From Nansenia antarctica (taxonomy: Eukaryota > Chordata > Actinopteri > Argentiniformes > Microstomatidae): DNA of 64,000 bases. The position numbers and the translations under genes are program-made. Under the pieces are notes generated by a model that did no database searches, was not told the DNA's origin, and saw nothing but the letters and a program-made list of their open reading frames with translations. Shown here piece after piece: positions 1 through 12,153 of the stretch (position 1 is its first letter; every line of letters starts with the position of its first letter). Location of the stretch: positions 25,505,253 to 25,569,252 of the forward strand of contig OZ022357.1 in the NCBI GenBank assembly GCA_963989245.1, in the 5' to 3' direction.

Positions 1-95
1 TCTGAGCGTTATGGAGAGAGCGTGCCATGTGTTTCGGCAGCTCTGACAGAGAAAGAACAGCGGGAAATTCCTTGGCGACTATAAAGGATCCCGAC

Positions 96-1052
96 ATCTC
101 CCTCACCCCTCATACATCTCCCTCTCCCTCACCCTCACCCCCTACATCTCCCTCACCCCCTCTCCCTCACCCCCTCCATCTCCCTCTCCCTCTCCCTCAC
201 CCCCTCCATCTCCCTCTCCCTCTCCCTCACCCCTACGTCTCCCTCACCCCCAGCCCCATCTCTCTCACCCTCACCCCTACATCACCCCTCCATCTCCCTC
301 ACCCTCACCCCCTCCATCTCCCTCACCCCCTCCATCTCCCTCTCCCTCACCCCCTCTCCCTCACCCCTCATCTCCCTCACCCTCACCCCCTCTCCCTCTC
401 CCTCAACCCCTCTCCCTCACCCCTCCATCTCCCTCATCTCCCTCAGCCCCTCTCCCTCACCCCTACATCTCCCTCTCCCTCACCCTCATCTCCCTCACCC
501 CTACATCTCCCTCTCCCTCACCCCCTCTCCCTCTCCCTCAACCCCTCTCCCTCACCCCCAACCCCTCTCCCTCACCCCTCCATCTCCCTCATCTCCCTCA
601 CCCCCTCTCCCTCACCCCCTCCATCTCCCTCACCCTCTCCCTCACCTCCCTCACCCCCTCTCCCCCCTCACCCCCTCTCCCTCACCCCCAGCCCTCCCTC
701 TCCCTCACCCTCTCCCTCATCTCCCTCACCCCCTCTCCCTCACCCTCTCCCTCATCTCCCTCACCCCCTCTCCCTCTCCCTCACCCCCTCTCCCTCACCC
801 CCAGCCCTCCATCTCCCTCACCCCCAGCCCTCCATCTCCCTCACCCCTCCATCTCCCTCAACCCCTCTCCCTCACCCTCACCTCTCCATCTCCCTCACCC
901 TCACCTCTCCATCTCCCTCACCCCCACATCTCCCTCACCCCCTCTCCCTCACCCTCACCCCCTCTCCCTCACCTCTCCATCTCCCTCACCCCCACCCTCC
1001 ATCCCCCTCTCCCTCCATCCCCCTCTCCCTCATCCCTACATCTCCCTCCCCC
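96..1052. repeat. CT-rich minisatellite (CCCTCACCC-type)
   Basis: Nearly uninterrupted pyrimidine tract made of shuffled CTCCCT, CACCCC and CTCCAT blocks over about 950 bases. The + strand is almost free of G. The complementary strand reads as GGGTGAGGGA-like units with many G-runs, so it could form G-quadruplex or triplex structures. The long Pro/Ser/Leu frame across it is an artefact of the repeat, not a gene. Confidence 0.9.
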
Positions 1053-2416
1053 CCAGCCCCGTGACTCGTGTCATTCTGCCCTCCATCTTAGGTGGCTGGC
1101 GGCAAAATGTTTATGCAAATAAATCAGACTGTATAAATAAGAAGCTTTTCAACGGTAAGTTGGCATTTGCTACGATTATGACTATTAGTAAAACTATGAT
1201 TCTGACTATGCTGTCAAGGCAGCAAACTGTGCAGCCTTTGTTCAGGCTGAGCTTTGATTCATAGCTGAGACAGGGAGGGGGTGCGGAGGGTGTATTCATT
1301 ACACGTATATATCAACAGATCAGCGCTGATAAGATGATTCCCCCTGACCAGACCACTGGGGTAATTACCAGGTTATTAATGCTTCTGTGCTCCTTGATAG
1401 CTCGCCACGACGATGATGTCATCAACTGTAGAGATGCAGACATAACCCAGTACAATGTTGCCTGCTAACGTATTGCCAACCCAGATGAAAAATCGCTCAC
1501 TTCTAGAATAGCTTAGACAGTACATCCCCAATAGCAACGCGTAGTACACTATGTTTGGAAATGTCTGCAGCAGTAAGGGCTACGATTACAAGTGCAATGA
1601 CTTTCTTTTCTTTGGTAGGATGTCAAAACTGCACCTGGCTGGGTAAATGAAAAATAACTCTGAAATAATTAGAGCAGAATGTAACTGAGAGTGACTACAC
1701 ATACAGTATCTCTCTCAAAGGGTGACATCTTTAAGGATTCTTCTTTGGTGCTTACAGGAAGAACACAGGCCTATTGTCTGAGATTGCTGTGATCAAGGAG
1801 TTAACTGAGAAGGAGTGTGTGTGGGCCCAAAGTACAAGGTTTGATGTTGTCTTACATGCGAAAAGTCTTGCAACGGTAGGTAAGGGTTTAAAGCGTTTAT
1901 ACTGCCTTCGTAGTGGTGTGCTCAGTGACAAAAGATGTGTGAACTTCTGACGAAAGCCCCCACAATATGGTGACAAGAGGGGACCCGAAGGTGGTCAGCC
2001 AGGGGTGGGCCGTGCTGAGGTCAGGGGTGGGCTGTGCTGAGGTCAGAGGGTCTGCAACGAGAATGGGACCAGACACAAATGTTATGACCAAGTTAGAATG
2101 TAGCGTATAGGTACATTTGCCAAGGTGTAAACAGAAACAAAGACAGAAAAAAAATCCTTATCTTGACTACTCTCATGCCGTTGCTGTAGCCCAGTCATCA
2201 CACATCTCATAAGCGCAGGCAGGCAGCCACACGACAGCCAAGAGAAGTCCAGAAGTGTTCTAGCGGTAATTTGACATTATAATAAGTGCAAGCCGGCCTT
2301 GATAATGCAACCTATGGGTTGTTCGGAATTATCCTGCAAGACAGGAGTACAGATTGTGGGGTTCAGTAGGATTGAGAGTGGACAGTAATGCAGCCTAGTC
2401 TATAGGACAGGAGATG
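1053..2416. other. Intergenic, no gene seen
   Basis: Ordinary AT-leaning non-coding DNA. Short open frames lack codon bias, homology and splice context. Around 1995-2045 a short direct repeat based on GTGCTGAGGTCAGGGGTGGG occurs twice. Confidence 0.6.
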
Positions 2417-2424
2417 TCTATGAC

Positions 2425-2712
2425 CAGTGGTGGACTCAGGCTGTTTGAAGGGCAGGGGTGAAAAGGAAAAAAGGGCACCTACTGCACAACATGGGACCAT
2501 CAGTGCACATGGTCAAGTTTAGACCATTGGAAGGGCAGCCAATAGGGCACATCCTCTCATTTTGCCACTCAAAAGTTTTTCAACTGTGGGGGCACATGGT
2601 CAAGTTTAGACCTTTGGAGGGGCACCAATAGGGCACGTCCTCTAATTTTCACCACTCAAAAGGGCATTTAAGAGAGACGTTTTTCAACGGCACAGGCCTG
2701 AGTCCGCCAGTG
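2425..2712 (-). mobile_element. hAT-type MITE, copy 1
   Basis: Non-autonomous element related to those at 8948, 11782 and 26260 but in the opposite orientation. The ends are imperfect inverted repeats around CAGTGGTGGACTC and GAGTCCGCCAGTG. It is flanked by the direct repeat TCTATGAC (2417-2424 and 2713-2720), an 8-bp target duplication as expected for hAT transposons. The interior carries the GGGGCACC/GACCATGTGC motifs shared by the family. Confidence 0.8.
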
Positions 2713-2720
2713 TCTATGAC

Positions 2721-3172
2721 AGAAAGTGTATTGGGCAGTGAGAAAGTGTATTGTGCAATGACATTTATTCTTGAATGTTTCATTCCACTTATCCCAATAG
2801 TCTCTCTGGACCACTTCTCTGAAGAACCACTGACAGTATGGACATAATTTACTGTTCCCTCCTTGTAGCCTAACAAAATAATCCCTCAAATGATTATTAT
2901 GTATTATTATTATAATATATTTGGCATAATCAAGTTGATTATAGCAGATCAGATCATAAATTACAATGAGAGATACAAAAATAGCCGTATTTTGGACAGA
3001 GGGTCTGGAAGTCCTGCAGGAAAGTCTGTCTTCCATTACTGTTATTTTAAGCAGTTCTACATACCTAGTAGGCTTCAGCATCATTTCTAATGAACAGTTC
3101 GTATTGCTACCGGGCCAATACACGAAAAGCGTTAAAAAGATCCTGCACATACATATATTACATACATATATT

Positions 3173-3203
<31 letters not shown>

Positions 3204-4528
3204 TCATGTATTCATACATACATATATATATTCCATGTCTGATGTGGTTTGTTCTAATTGAGGGTGACTCAATAGAATAGAATAGACTTTATTGTCCTTG
3301 TACAGTTGCCTATGCAATGACATTTTAGTGGTTCTTCTGAAGGTGCAAAAACAGAAAAACAACAAATATTACACACTAGACAAATTAAAAAGCGAAAACG
3401 CTATAAAACAAGCTAAGAGACAACGAGGTCCGTGGTGTCATAAGTGCAGACAACAATCTTAAGAAAATAAAAACAACTATAAAAGCAAGCTAAAAGACAT
3501 GGTCAGTGGCGTTATAATACTGTAATAATACTGTAAAAATGTATAAATGTATAAATAGGCACTTAGAATAGAATTATTGCACATTTCTATTGCACAACCA
3601 TGAACCTTTAAACTCTCACCTCCTGTACAGTGTCAGTGCTGTACAATGAGTTCAGGAATATGCTTCCTGTCAATTAGCAGATAAACAAACGCCTACAATG
3701 GTGCTGCTGACCTTAACATGTGACCTTACCATGTGACCTTACCCTGTGACCTTACCATGTGACACATGTAGAGTGACATATCCGGCGTCTGTGTGCACGT
3801 TTGTGAAACACGTTTGTGCTCAATACTTTTCCAACGCCCTTGACAAACACAAGTGAATGTGTGACCAGACAACATAAAACAAGTATGTGTTCCAATACAC
3901 TTTTATATGATATATTTCATAAGTGAAAGTGATATATTTCATAAGTGAAAGTGATATATTTCAGAGACACTGAAATACTGTACTGTAGGGACTGTGAAAT
4001 ACTGGACTTAATGAAAGCCAATGATATCCTCCACAAACAGGACCAAAGACAAGTCAATAACTATAAATTGTGGTTACATGGATTAGGTTACATTGTAATT
4101 CAACATCGACTTTGAGAAGGTGTCCTTCCACAATGTCTATGGGGTTTTCAATGGGAAGAAGGAAAAGAAGGACAAGCCTACACTCCTGTTCAGTTTAACT
4201 CCTTGCTGTGATGAAAGTATTTGAACACTTTCTGTTGCTTCTGCCTGGGATCTGCTTCTATAGGCAGCTGCTTTCACAGACAATATGCAAGTAGCCCCTA
4301 TACCTCTCTACCTACTAGTAACTAATGTTAGTAACAACATTGTATAGAATTGTATCGATCGATGCTAATAAAATATTTTTTTATCAAATTAATATGAACA
4401 CAGAAACGTATGTTGACATTTGAGACATGATCAGTGAAGATTCACTGATGGTCTGTTCTAGAATTAGAACAGAATAGAATGTAGAATGTTCTAGAATTCT
4501 AGATTCTAATTAAGTTGGTCTGATGAGT
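2721..4528. other. Intergenic, AT-rich, minor repeats
   Basis: No gene seen. It contains a TACA/CATA microsatellite (about 3145-3215), an AATAG run leading into a possible inverted LINE 3' tail (about 3270-3330), a short CATGTGACCTTAC tandem (about 3715-3765) and a three-copy tandem of GATATATTTCATAAGTGAAA (about 3908-3962). Confidence 0.5.
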
Positions 4529-4808
4529 AGTGAGTTTAGAATGATAAGGTTCTATCTCCGTTTAGAATGATATGGTTCTATCTCCGTTTAGGGTAGTTCA
4601 GAGATATTGAGCGTCAAAGTTTTTACATTCCATTATGTTCTGTGAGATGGAACCTTTGTATTTTCTTAATTACTAACTCAAAAATGTCAACATTTTAAAA
4701 ATAACACCATTTAACACCACATTAATAAACACCTAATGGATCAGACTATGTAAGAAAAACTCAATTTTGACAAAAATGGAGATAGAACCTTATAATTCTA
4801 ACCTCACA
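4529..4808 (+). mobile_element. Fold-end MITE family A, 2 terminal units
   Basis: First of eight copies in this window. The ends are inverted repeats built on GTGAGNTTAGAATNATAAGG, with a conserved core containing GTTCAGAGATATTGAGCG. A 26-bp subterminal unit (TTTAGAATGATAAGGTTCTA plus TCTCCG) is present twice at the left end only. Confidence 0.85.
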
Positions 4809-4998
4809 GAGTGTTGAAAAACTAGGCCATGTTGAGACCAGACCCTCAGATCCTGAACTCCCCCTGACAGCTCCACAGCTCTCAGTGAGCAGATACATTT
4901 GCCATTAGGTAATGTCGTCTGCTTCCAGAGCTCTTCCCTAAAAAGAGTAATTACAACAACTCAAACAGGAAGTTCTAAAGGTTACTGCCACCAGAGGA

Positions 4999-5236
4999 GA
5001 GAGAGAGAGAGAGAGAAAAAGAGAGAGAGAGAGAGAAAAAAAGAGAGAGAGAGAGAGAGAGAGAAAAAGAGAGAGAGCGAGAGAGAGAGCGAGAGAGAGA
5101 AAGAGAGAGAGAGAGTTAGAGTGAATGAGAGAGAGAGAGATGGGAGAGAGAGAGAGAGAGAGAGAGGAAGAGAGAGAGAGAGAGAGAGAGGAAGAGAGAG
5201 AGAGAGAGTTAGAGTGAATGAGAGAGAGAGAGATGG

Positions 5237-5269
<33 letters not shown>

Positions 5270-5275
5270 CGTATC
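4999..5275. repeat. GA microsatellite
   Basis: Imperfect (GA)n with AAAAA and TGGGA interruptions. Part of it is duplicated internally: the block containing TTAGAGTGAATGAGAGAGAG occurs twice, at about 5115 and 5209. Arg/Glu and Ser/Leu frames on the two strands are repeat artefacts. Confidence 0.9.
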
Positions 5276-6306
5276 TTGAAGCATGGCTTCAAACTTCAAA
5301 TCCAGCCTCAACTGAAGCACTTCCAAACCAAATCCTTCATCTTTAAAATCTTATTGAACTGCAGAGGAGGCGAGAACATGAAGACCACAATCGTAGAGAT
5401 TAAGGTCTTCTCCTGACATCACATTCAGAGATACATCGGAAAAACTGTTATTGGATTTGGAATTACATACAGACCACTTGAAAACTGTAAACTCAAAGTT
5501 GGAAAAGACAGCGAGAACAGAGTCTCCTAGTTCAACATTTTAATTCAATTCCACGGTACGATGCATACATAGATGTGCCTGTCTGCCTTGTGGTGAACAT
5601 GATGATGATGACGGCCCTCCAGTATTTGGGTGAAACACGCCAAGTAGCGGATCATGACAGACTCCCATCTGTCCCAACAACAAAACATCCCCGGGCCTTT
5701 TCCATAACGTCTCTCCCCAGGATGACACAGCAGCTCTCCCAGACACCCCCCAGCCTCGGCCCAACGTCAACACTCATCATCATTCACTCTGTGGACTCTT
5801 CTATTATCTTCATTGTTTTGTTTTCTTCACATTTCACACTTTGGCCGCTGTACATTGTACAATTATTGTGATCTGAATGTGACTGACCTGTTTATGTGTC
5901 TATGTGTGTGTGACTGACCTGTCTGTGTGTGTGGGTGTAATGTGCATCATCTAGTACACACTGCAGTTCTAGCCTTACATATTTAGACCCATAAAAAGAT
6001 AGTATCAATTACTATATCAAGAAGATTCGAAATTCATATTTTGCTGACAACAGTAAACTTAGACCTGGGCTACATGTAAATGATAACAGGCATTATCTTC
6101 ATCGTTTTATCATCCCAAATCTTCGACTTCTTCATAAGAAGTTCTACCGTTCGTTCATGTCCCGTGAGGTAAAACACAGGAGGCATTAAGACTACTTCAT
6201 GTAGGCTGGCGCCGAACAACTCAATGTTTATTTTTTTAATCGGAACATAATAGTCATATTACAGGCCCTTTATAGGTGACATTCATAGAGCATGCCTGCA
6301 CAAACA
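5276..6306. other. Intergenic, no gene seen
   Basis: Non-coding sequence without recognised elements apart from short TGTGTG runs near 5880-5940. Small open frames here have no support. Confidence 0.5.
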
Positions 6307-6465
6307 GGGGAGGCTGGTGGAGGTAGACATCGGAGGACAGGCTCATTGTAATGAATGGAATGGAATGAGGAATGGTGTCAGACATGTGTTTTGATCCCAT
6401 TCCTCATTCCATTCCATTCATTACAACGAGCCTGTCCTCCGATGTCTACCTCCACCAGCCTCCCC
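6307..6465. mobile_element. Fold-back MITE family D, copy 1
   Basis: Almost perfect palindrome. The left arm begins GGGGAGGCTGGTGGAGGTAG and continues through ATCGGAGGACAGGCTCATTG. The right arm is its reverse complement, ending CTACCTCCACCAGCCTCCCC. The loop is about 20 bases near 6375. After the element, TGTCACCCTCCRCCAGCCTC is repeated in tandem (about 6463-6510). Related arms are at 24115 and 45964. Confidence 0.85.
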
Positions 6466-6714
6466 TGTCACCCTCCGCCAGCCTCCCCTGTCACCCTCCA
6501 CCAGCCTCCCCTGCTGCACAAACATATGAAGTGTCTGTTAATGAGCCGTAAAGAAACTTGAGGTTCAGCCCATACGTCAGGGCAGCTGGACTGCATCACT
6601 TAATAACCTTGTAAATAAAGCTTAGTTAGGTACTAATTAGCCCTCACCTGTGGTTCTGCTCTCTGGCCACAGCAGAGGTGGGCAACGCAAGGAGAGGAGA
6701 GCTGCAGGGAGTTC

Positions 6715-6826
6715 TGTGTGTGAGTCAGTTCTGTGTGTGAGTCAGTTCTGTGTGTGAGTCAGTTCTTCTGTGTGTGGGTCAGTTCTGTGTGTGGGTCAGT
6801 TCTGTGTGTGGGTCAGTTTTCAGTTC
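6715..6826. repeat. GTGTGTGAGTCAGTTCT tandem array, left half
   Basis: Short minisatellite with unit TCTGTGTGTGAGTCAGT and variants. The same array resumes at 7283 on the far side of a LINE insertion. Confidence 0.85.
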
Positions 6827-7282
6827 TTCTGTAGTGAGAACAGCACAGCACAGAAGATCACCGGCGCCCCCCTCCCCTCTCTGGAAGAGCTGTACAACAC
6901 ACGCTGTCTCAGGAAGGCCTCAAAGATTTCCAGGGACCCGACCCACCCTGGGCACGTACACTTTACCAGGCTGCCAGTGCTGAGGCACAAACATGTACAT
7001 TTCAAGCCTGCAAACTGTGACACTTTAAATAACGTGAAAAAAAATACTATTGTGCAATATGACAACCCTAGTCGTCTATCTGTACAGTATAGTACAGTGG
7101 ATAGTGTACATAGCCTTTATTTATGTAAACCAGCTCCTTCCCTTCTTGTGATTTTTTTTTTCTAAAAGTTTTTTTTTTTTTCCTTTCCTAACACCAGGGG
7201 AGCCACCCCTCCTACATTTCGTTGTTTGGTACCTGTACTGTAGCAATGACAATAAAGTCCATTCATTCATTCATTCATTCAG
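6827..7282 (+). mobile_element. 5'-truncated LINE inserted in a minisatellite
   Basis: The 3' end of a non-LTR retrotransposon (CR1/L2/Rex-like). Coding remnant around 6855-6980 reads ITGAPLPSLEELYNTRCLRK followed by ASKISRDPTHPGH, the typical reverse-transcriptase C-terminal tail. It is followed by a 3' UTR with CAATGACAATAAAGTCCATT and an (ATTC)n tail. Related 3' ends lie at 32700 and 48600. It splits the TGTGTGAGTCAGTTC array. Confidence 0.75.
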
Positions 7283-7400
7283 TTGTGTGTGTGGGTCAGT
7301 TGTGTGTGTGAGTCAGTTCTGTGTGTGAGTCAGTTCTGTGTGTGAGTCAGTTGAGTTCTGTGTGTGAGTCAGTTGAGTTCTGTGTGTGAGTCAGTTGTCG
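7283..7400. repeat. GTGTGTGAGTCAGTTCT tandem array, right half
   Basis: Continuation of the array at 6715-6826 after the LINE insertion. Confidence 0.85.
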
Positions 7401-8947
7401 ATTGAGAGTTTGCCAATAAGAAACGGATTCATTGGTGGACTGGCAAGGTGGTGGTGAGGTTGATGGCTTTCACTCAAAATAATAAATCCCAGCAGTTAAA
7501 TAAATTGAGCACTACTTAGCTAAATGAAAACCAGCAGACCAAGTAGCAAACCAGGAACAGGTTTGTAGACATGATGATCGTTCATAGAGTTCATCCATTG
7601 TCATAAGCAGAAACTCTTGCTGCTACTTGTTTTGAATTCCAACCACAACTGATTGTTACTCACTTTAATCATGTAAACCACTGAACAGCTCTGTGTGCGG
7701 CTATCTCTGCAGACAATCCCAGGACTTTAGGCCCCAAGCACTCTCTCACAACTGTGACAGCATTTTTTGGAGGAGAGCTGATAACAGTAAGCATGAGAAT
7801 AAATGAATGAATGGTCTTTATTGTCATTGATATAGTACAGGTACCATACAACGAATCGTAATTGTAAGTCACTTTGGATTAAAAGCGTCTGCTAAATGGC
7901 TAAATTAATTAAAATTACATCTTGACATCTAGACACAGATCTAGACACAGATCTAGACATCTAGACACAGATCTAGACACAGATCTAGACATCTAGACAC
8001 AGAGTCATACAATTCGCAGAAGATCCACCCAGATCATGTGAAAGGGGCAACAGAGAGACTTCAGATGTGACCCGTTTTTCACACCCTGTGATAAATGTCC
8101 GTCCTGGTTTTTCCTGGGCTCTTGCTTGCGGAGGCGTTGTTGTATCAGCTGTTTTCACAGCTGTCCTTGTACGAGGCAACGTCTGGGGGAAGTCACTGGG
8201 CTCAGAAAACGTGAAAAATGAGAGGGGTTCAAATAAAACATTCATATGTCATTTCATGTAAATCCTATTAAACAGTAGACCTATTTATTATATCACTGTT
8301 GCGGACGGATTAATACTAATATAAACTGTTAACGTTTTATTACACCACAATACATTTCCACGTGATTTTATGTTTATAACAAATATAATATGATATTCCT
8401 GATAGTGCTACGCTGGACGGTATGGTATATGACATCATCATAAAACAATTTCCTACAACAATGGCGAACATATCTTTTCTGTTCCGTGCTATGACATCTA
8501 ATAAAGCACATGAAAAGCTCAATGCAGTAAATCTTCTGTTTCTTCTGTTTTGTTGTTTTCCTCGAGGCAAAACCACATCTCATAATGTGAATGTTCTCCC
8601 TGTCTTCATGCCATGTCCCCTCAAATACATAATGCCAAATCCATGTTCCATTTCGGAAAAGGACAATCACTGTTCAGAGAAATGAAACGATAGCATCTCT
8701 GTACTCCAGGCATCTCTGAAACCCAGACACCATCCCTCAGGCAGAGTTCATTAGGCTTCATAATTCATAATTTGTACAAATGAATAGCATTCTCATATGA
8801 CTCACCGACTGTTGCACTAACACAGGCTAGTCTCTTGTAAATCACTGGAGCGTTTCATCCAGAGTGGCCTTGCCCGTACGTCTGGCTTGGTCAACAACAA
8901 CAGAACAGAACAACACAATCTCCACAAGAGGATGGGATTGATGCGAG
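7401..8947. other. Intergenic, no gene seen
   Basis: Mostly plain DNA. It holds an inverted LINE-3'-like tail (about 7800-7862), a motif of the GCATTTAGCAGACGC dispersed family on the minus strand (about 7862-7905), and a tandem of AGATCTAGACACAGATCTAG units (about 7925-8003). Confidence 0.5.
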
Positions 8948-9319
8948 CACTGGCGGACTCAGGGGGAGGGGGGGGCAGGGGGCGCAACCGCCCCTCCTGG
9001 TGCCCCCACGGTTGAAAAACGTCTCGCTTAAGTGCCCTTTTGAGTGGCAAAAATGCCCGTTTGAGTGGCGAAAATGAGAGGACGTGCCCTATTGGTGCCC
9101 CTCCAAAGGTCTAAACTTGACCATGTGCCCCCCCACAGTTGAGAAACGTCGCACAAAAGTGCCCTTTTGAGTGGTGAAATTAGAGGATGTGCCCTATTGG
9201 CTGCCCTTCCAATGGTCTAAACTTGACCATGTGCACTGATGGGGTCCCATGTTGTGCAGTAGGTGCCCTTTTTTTCTTTTCGCCCCCCCTGCCCTTCAAA
9301 CAGCCTGAGTCCGCCACTG
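8948..9319 (+). mobile_element. hAT-type MITE, copy 2
   Basis: Begins CACTGGCGGACTCAGG and ends CCTGAGTCCGCCACTG. The flanking 8-mers GATGCGAG and GGTGCAAG match at 6 of 8 positions, consistent with a decayed hAT target duplication. The interior holds four TGCCC(T/G)TTTGAGTGG motifs and two TCTAAACTTGACCATGTGC motifs. Confidence 0.8.
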
Positions 9320-9327
9320 GGTGCAAG

Positions 9328-11781
9328 CATCTATTTAAATGCATCTATTTAGCATATATTTAGCCGCTAAGCAAACAAGAACAGCGATGGAAGCCAAAGG
9401 TCAGAGGTGAGGGACAGGAAACCCAGTCTATGGTGGAGGAACGACAGTGTTGGTGACCAGGTGTCCTGTACAGGCGGTCCCTCCATCCATGTCTAACTCT
9501 CTGCTTGCTGCTGTATAGTCTAGCCTAATAGCCCACAACTTCAGGGCCCTGTAACCCCCCCCCCCACACACACACACACACACACACACAAACGACACAC
9601 ATGTTTTTAAGTATGTTTGTGATCTAAAGTGTTTTATCACCTCACTTGCCTTTTGCAAAACCAAAGAGTCATTTGAATCATTCACAGTAAAAAAACACCA
9701 CTGTGTTCCATCCCCATTACTTTGACAACGTCGTCATGGGGTTATATGTTCAGTGTGTCTGTGTTTATGTAATCCAACAGAATGACTTTGACAAGTAATT
9801 TCAAACTCATGTCAGGGTCGAGCGAAAGTCTATTCATTACATGGAATTTGTCCCTTTTAAAACAGTCCAAATACAGGTGGATTATAATGAAAATTCATTA
9901 TAGTCCGAAGGGTCCTGCAGTGCATACTCAAACTCTTTAATAACCCTTCACTTCACTTAATAGACATATAAACAAAACTCCTGGACATATAAACATATCT
10001 GGGTTAAAGACACAGGTGCATCATCAAAAAGGGGGGAGGGGAACAGATTGTGTGAAAAATCGCCTGCGTCAATAAACATCTTCCTCCCCTTCTCAGTGAA
10101 ATATGAGTCAATTAGTAAAGCATTTGTCTCGTGGCATGGGTCATTAGTTTCACAACTTTTGGCTTTCAGCATTTAAACGTTGACATCGTATTATATCTCA
10201 TCTTTCACCTGATGTTCACTGTGGTCGCATAGGCCTACCGTCACATGACAAATGAATGCATCATCCATGAAAGGGCAATGGTTGGAATGTTCTCTCTTCT
10301 GTGGTATGTGCATGAACATCTTACTAAACTACAATAAGGAAAGCATTAAAACATTATTTGTTTTTAAATCAGTCCTTTGAGGACCCTAGTCAAGGCTACT
10401 GGCACAAGCAGATTCCAGACTTTTGGGAATCTGTATTCCATCTCTGAGTAATGGATGAATGGTATCTGATGGGAATAAAACCGTGGTGCCATGATGTTCC
10501 CAGGAAGAGCCAAAAAAGGAAGCCTGAGACAGAACGGTGCCACCTTGGTTAACCAGTTAAACAGTCATCTAAACAGTCATCTAAAGTCATCTAAACAGTC
10601 ATCTAAATTCATCTAAACAGTCATCTAAAGTCATCTAAACAGACATCTAAAGTCATCCAAACAGTCATCTAAAGGGGTTGAATCAACGGCTTGTACTAGT
10701 TTGTCATCATGACATAGACGCTGGCTATCATCCATTATGTTATCCCCAATTCTATAGGTTCCTAAATCTAACTATAATATTTATGAAGGAACTTTATGAG
10801 CTTTCTTCAGCTGTCTTAAAGCATTAATGTTGATGTAATGCATCAAACGTTGGGGGGCCAGAGACTAACTTTCACAAGTGACTAAAGAAACACTTCGATC
10901 CCAGCAGACAAATGTTGGCATGATTGCAAAAGAAAAAAGAAAAGAAAAAAAGAAGTCTTCAGCTGGAAGTCCAGACAGTCCAAACATTTCCATATTTCGC
11001 CTCCTCATCTGAGCCTGGTCTGCCTTTGATCCACTCACTTATGATTTATGTCTTTGGATTAAAAACAAATCCTGTCAAAGAGTCATGCTGAATTCCAGGG
11101 GTGGTGAGCATTCTTCTAAAGTCAAGTACACAACATCTTTCTCTGGTCCCTCCTTGTTTCTGTCTTTCACATGATAAGTTCATCTTTCTTCCTTACTTTC
11201 CTAAAACCCCATGCCCCCCTTCCCCTGCCCCCTCTACAGATGTAGACCAGGGCTCTTCACTAGCACCTCCAGACAAGGACAAAGACCCACTACAACTCAA
11301 AGATCAACAGAAACAACGAGGATTAGGCATACAAGCATACAAGCAAAGCATTGTCAGGTTCTCTCTGCCTCTCTTAGAGGAAACTCAACTGGAATGTGTT
11401 TGCTGTGCCTGTCTCAGTTCTAATCCAATAACGCCGTGGAACGACCAGCTTTACAATTACACTTTGTGTGCCGATGCCCAACAAAGATACACGTTTGTGC
11501 ACTTGAGAAAGGATGTGGGTTGGCATCCATCTTGCTTTTAAAAGATCATCTTCCAAACCAGCATAATTGAACCTATTTATATCATTGGGCAACTGTCAAA
11601 TACATTTTCCATGACAATCTGTCAGTGTTGTCAAATGCAGGTTGGCATAATGGATAGACGCAATTGCCATCCTTATTTAGTCTGTTTGCATTAAGAGGAT
11701 CAGTGTTTGGACATTCTGGGAGCATAATGGCTTTCAGCATTGCAGCTTTATAGCCATGTCTGTTTTATATACTCAATGCAG
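9328..11781. other. Intergenic, minor repeats, no gene seen
   Basis: Contains a C-run plus (CA)n (about 9556-9590) and a tandem of ACAGTCATCTAAAGTCATCT-type units (about 10555-10670). The rest has no recognised element. A 146-codon frame starting at 11101 has no homology that I recognise and is not called as a gene. Confidence 0.5.
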
Positions 11782-12145
11782 CACTAGCGGACTCAGAGGG
11801 GGGCAGGGGGGCGACCGCCCCTCCTGGTGCCCCCACGGTTGAAAAACGTCTGTCTTAAGTCCCCTTTTGAGTGGCAAAAATGCCCTTTTAAGTGGCCAAA
11901 ATGAGAGGATGTGCCCTATTGGTGCCCCTCCATTGGTCTAAACTTGACCATGTGCCCCCACAGTTGAAAAACGTCGCACTAAAGTGCCCTTTTGAGTGGC
12001 AAAATTAGAGGATGTGCCCTATTGGCTGCCCTTTCCAATGGTCTAAACTTGACCATGTGCCCTGATGGGGTCCCATGTTGTGCAGTAGGTGCCCTTCTGT
12101 TCTTTTCGCCCCCCCTGCCCTTCAAACAGCCTGAGTCTGCCACTA
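11782..12145 (+). mobile_element. hAT-type MITE, copy 3
   Basis: Same family as 8948. It is flanked by a perfect 8-bp direct repeat, CAATGCAG (11774-11781 and 12146-12153), the hallmark target duplication of hAT elements. Confidence 0.88.
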
Positions 12146-12153
12146 CAATGCAG

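Noticed and set aside
27..1064. 345-codon Pro/Ser/Leu-rich open frame
   Set aside because: It follows a CT-rich tandem repeat exactly; no start context, splice sites or known protein.
4899..5326. Arg/Glu- and Ser/Leu-rich frames
   Set aside because: Generated by the (GA)n microsatellite on both strands.
11101..11541. 146-codon frame as a gene
   Set aside because: No recognised family, no splice partners, no polyadenylation context; left uncalled.
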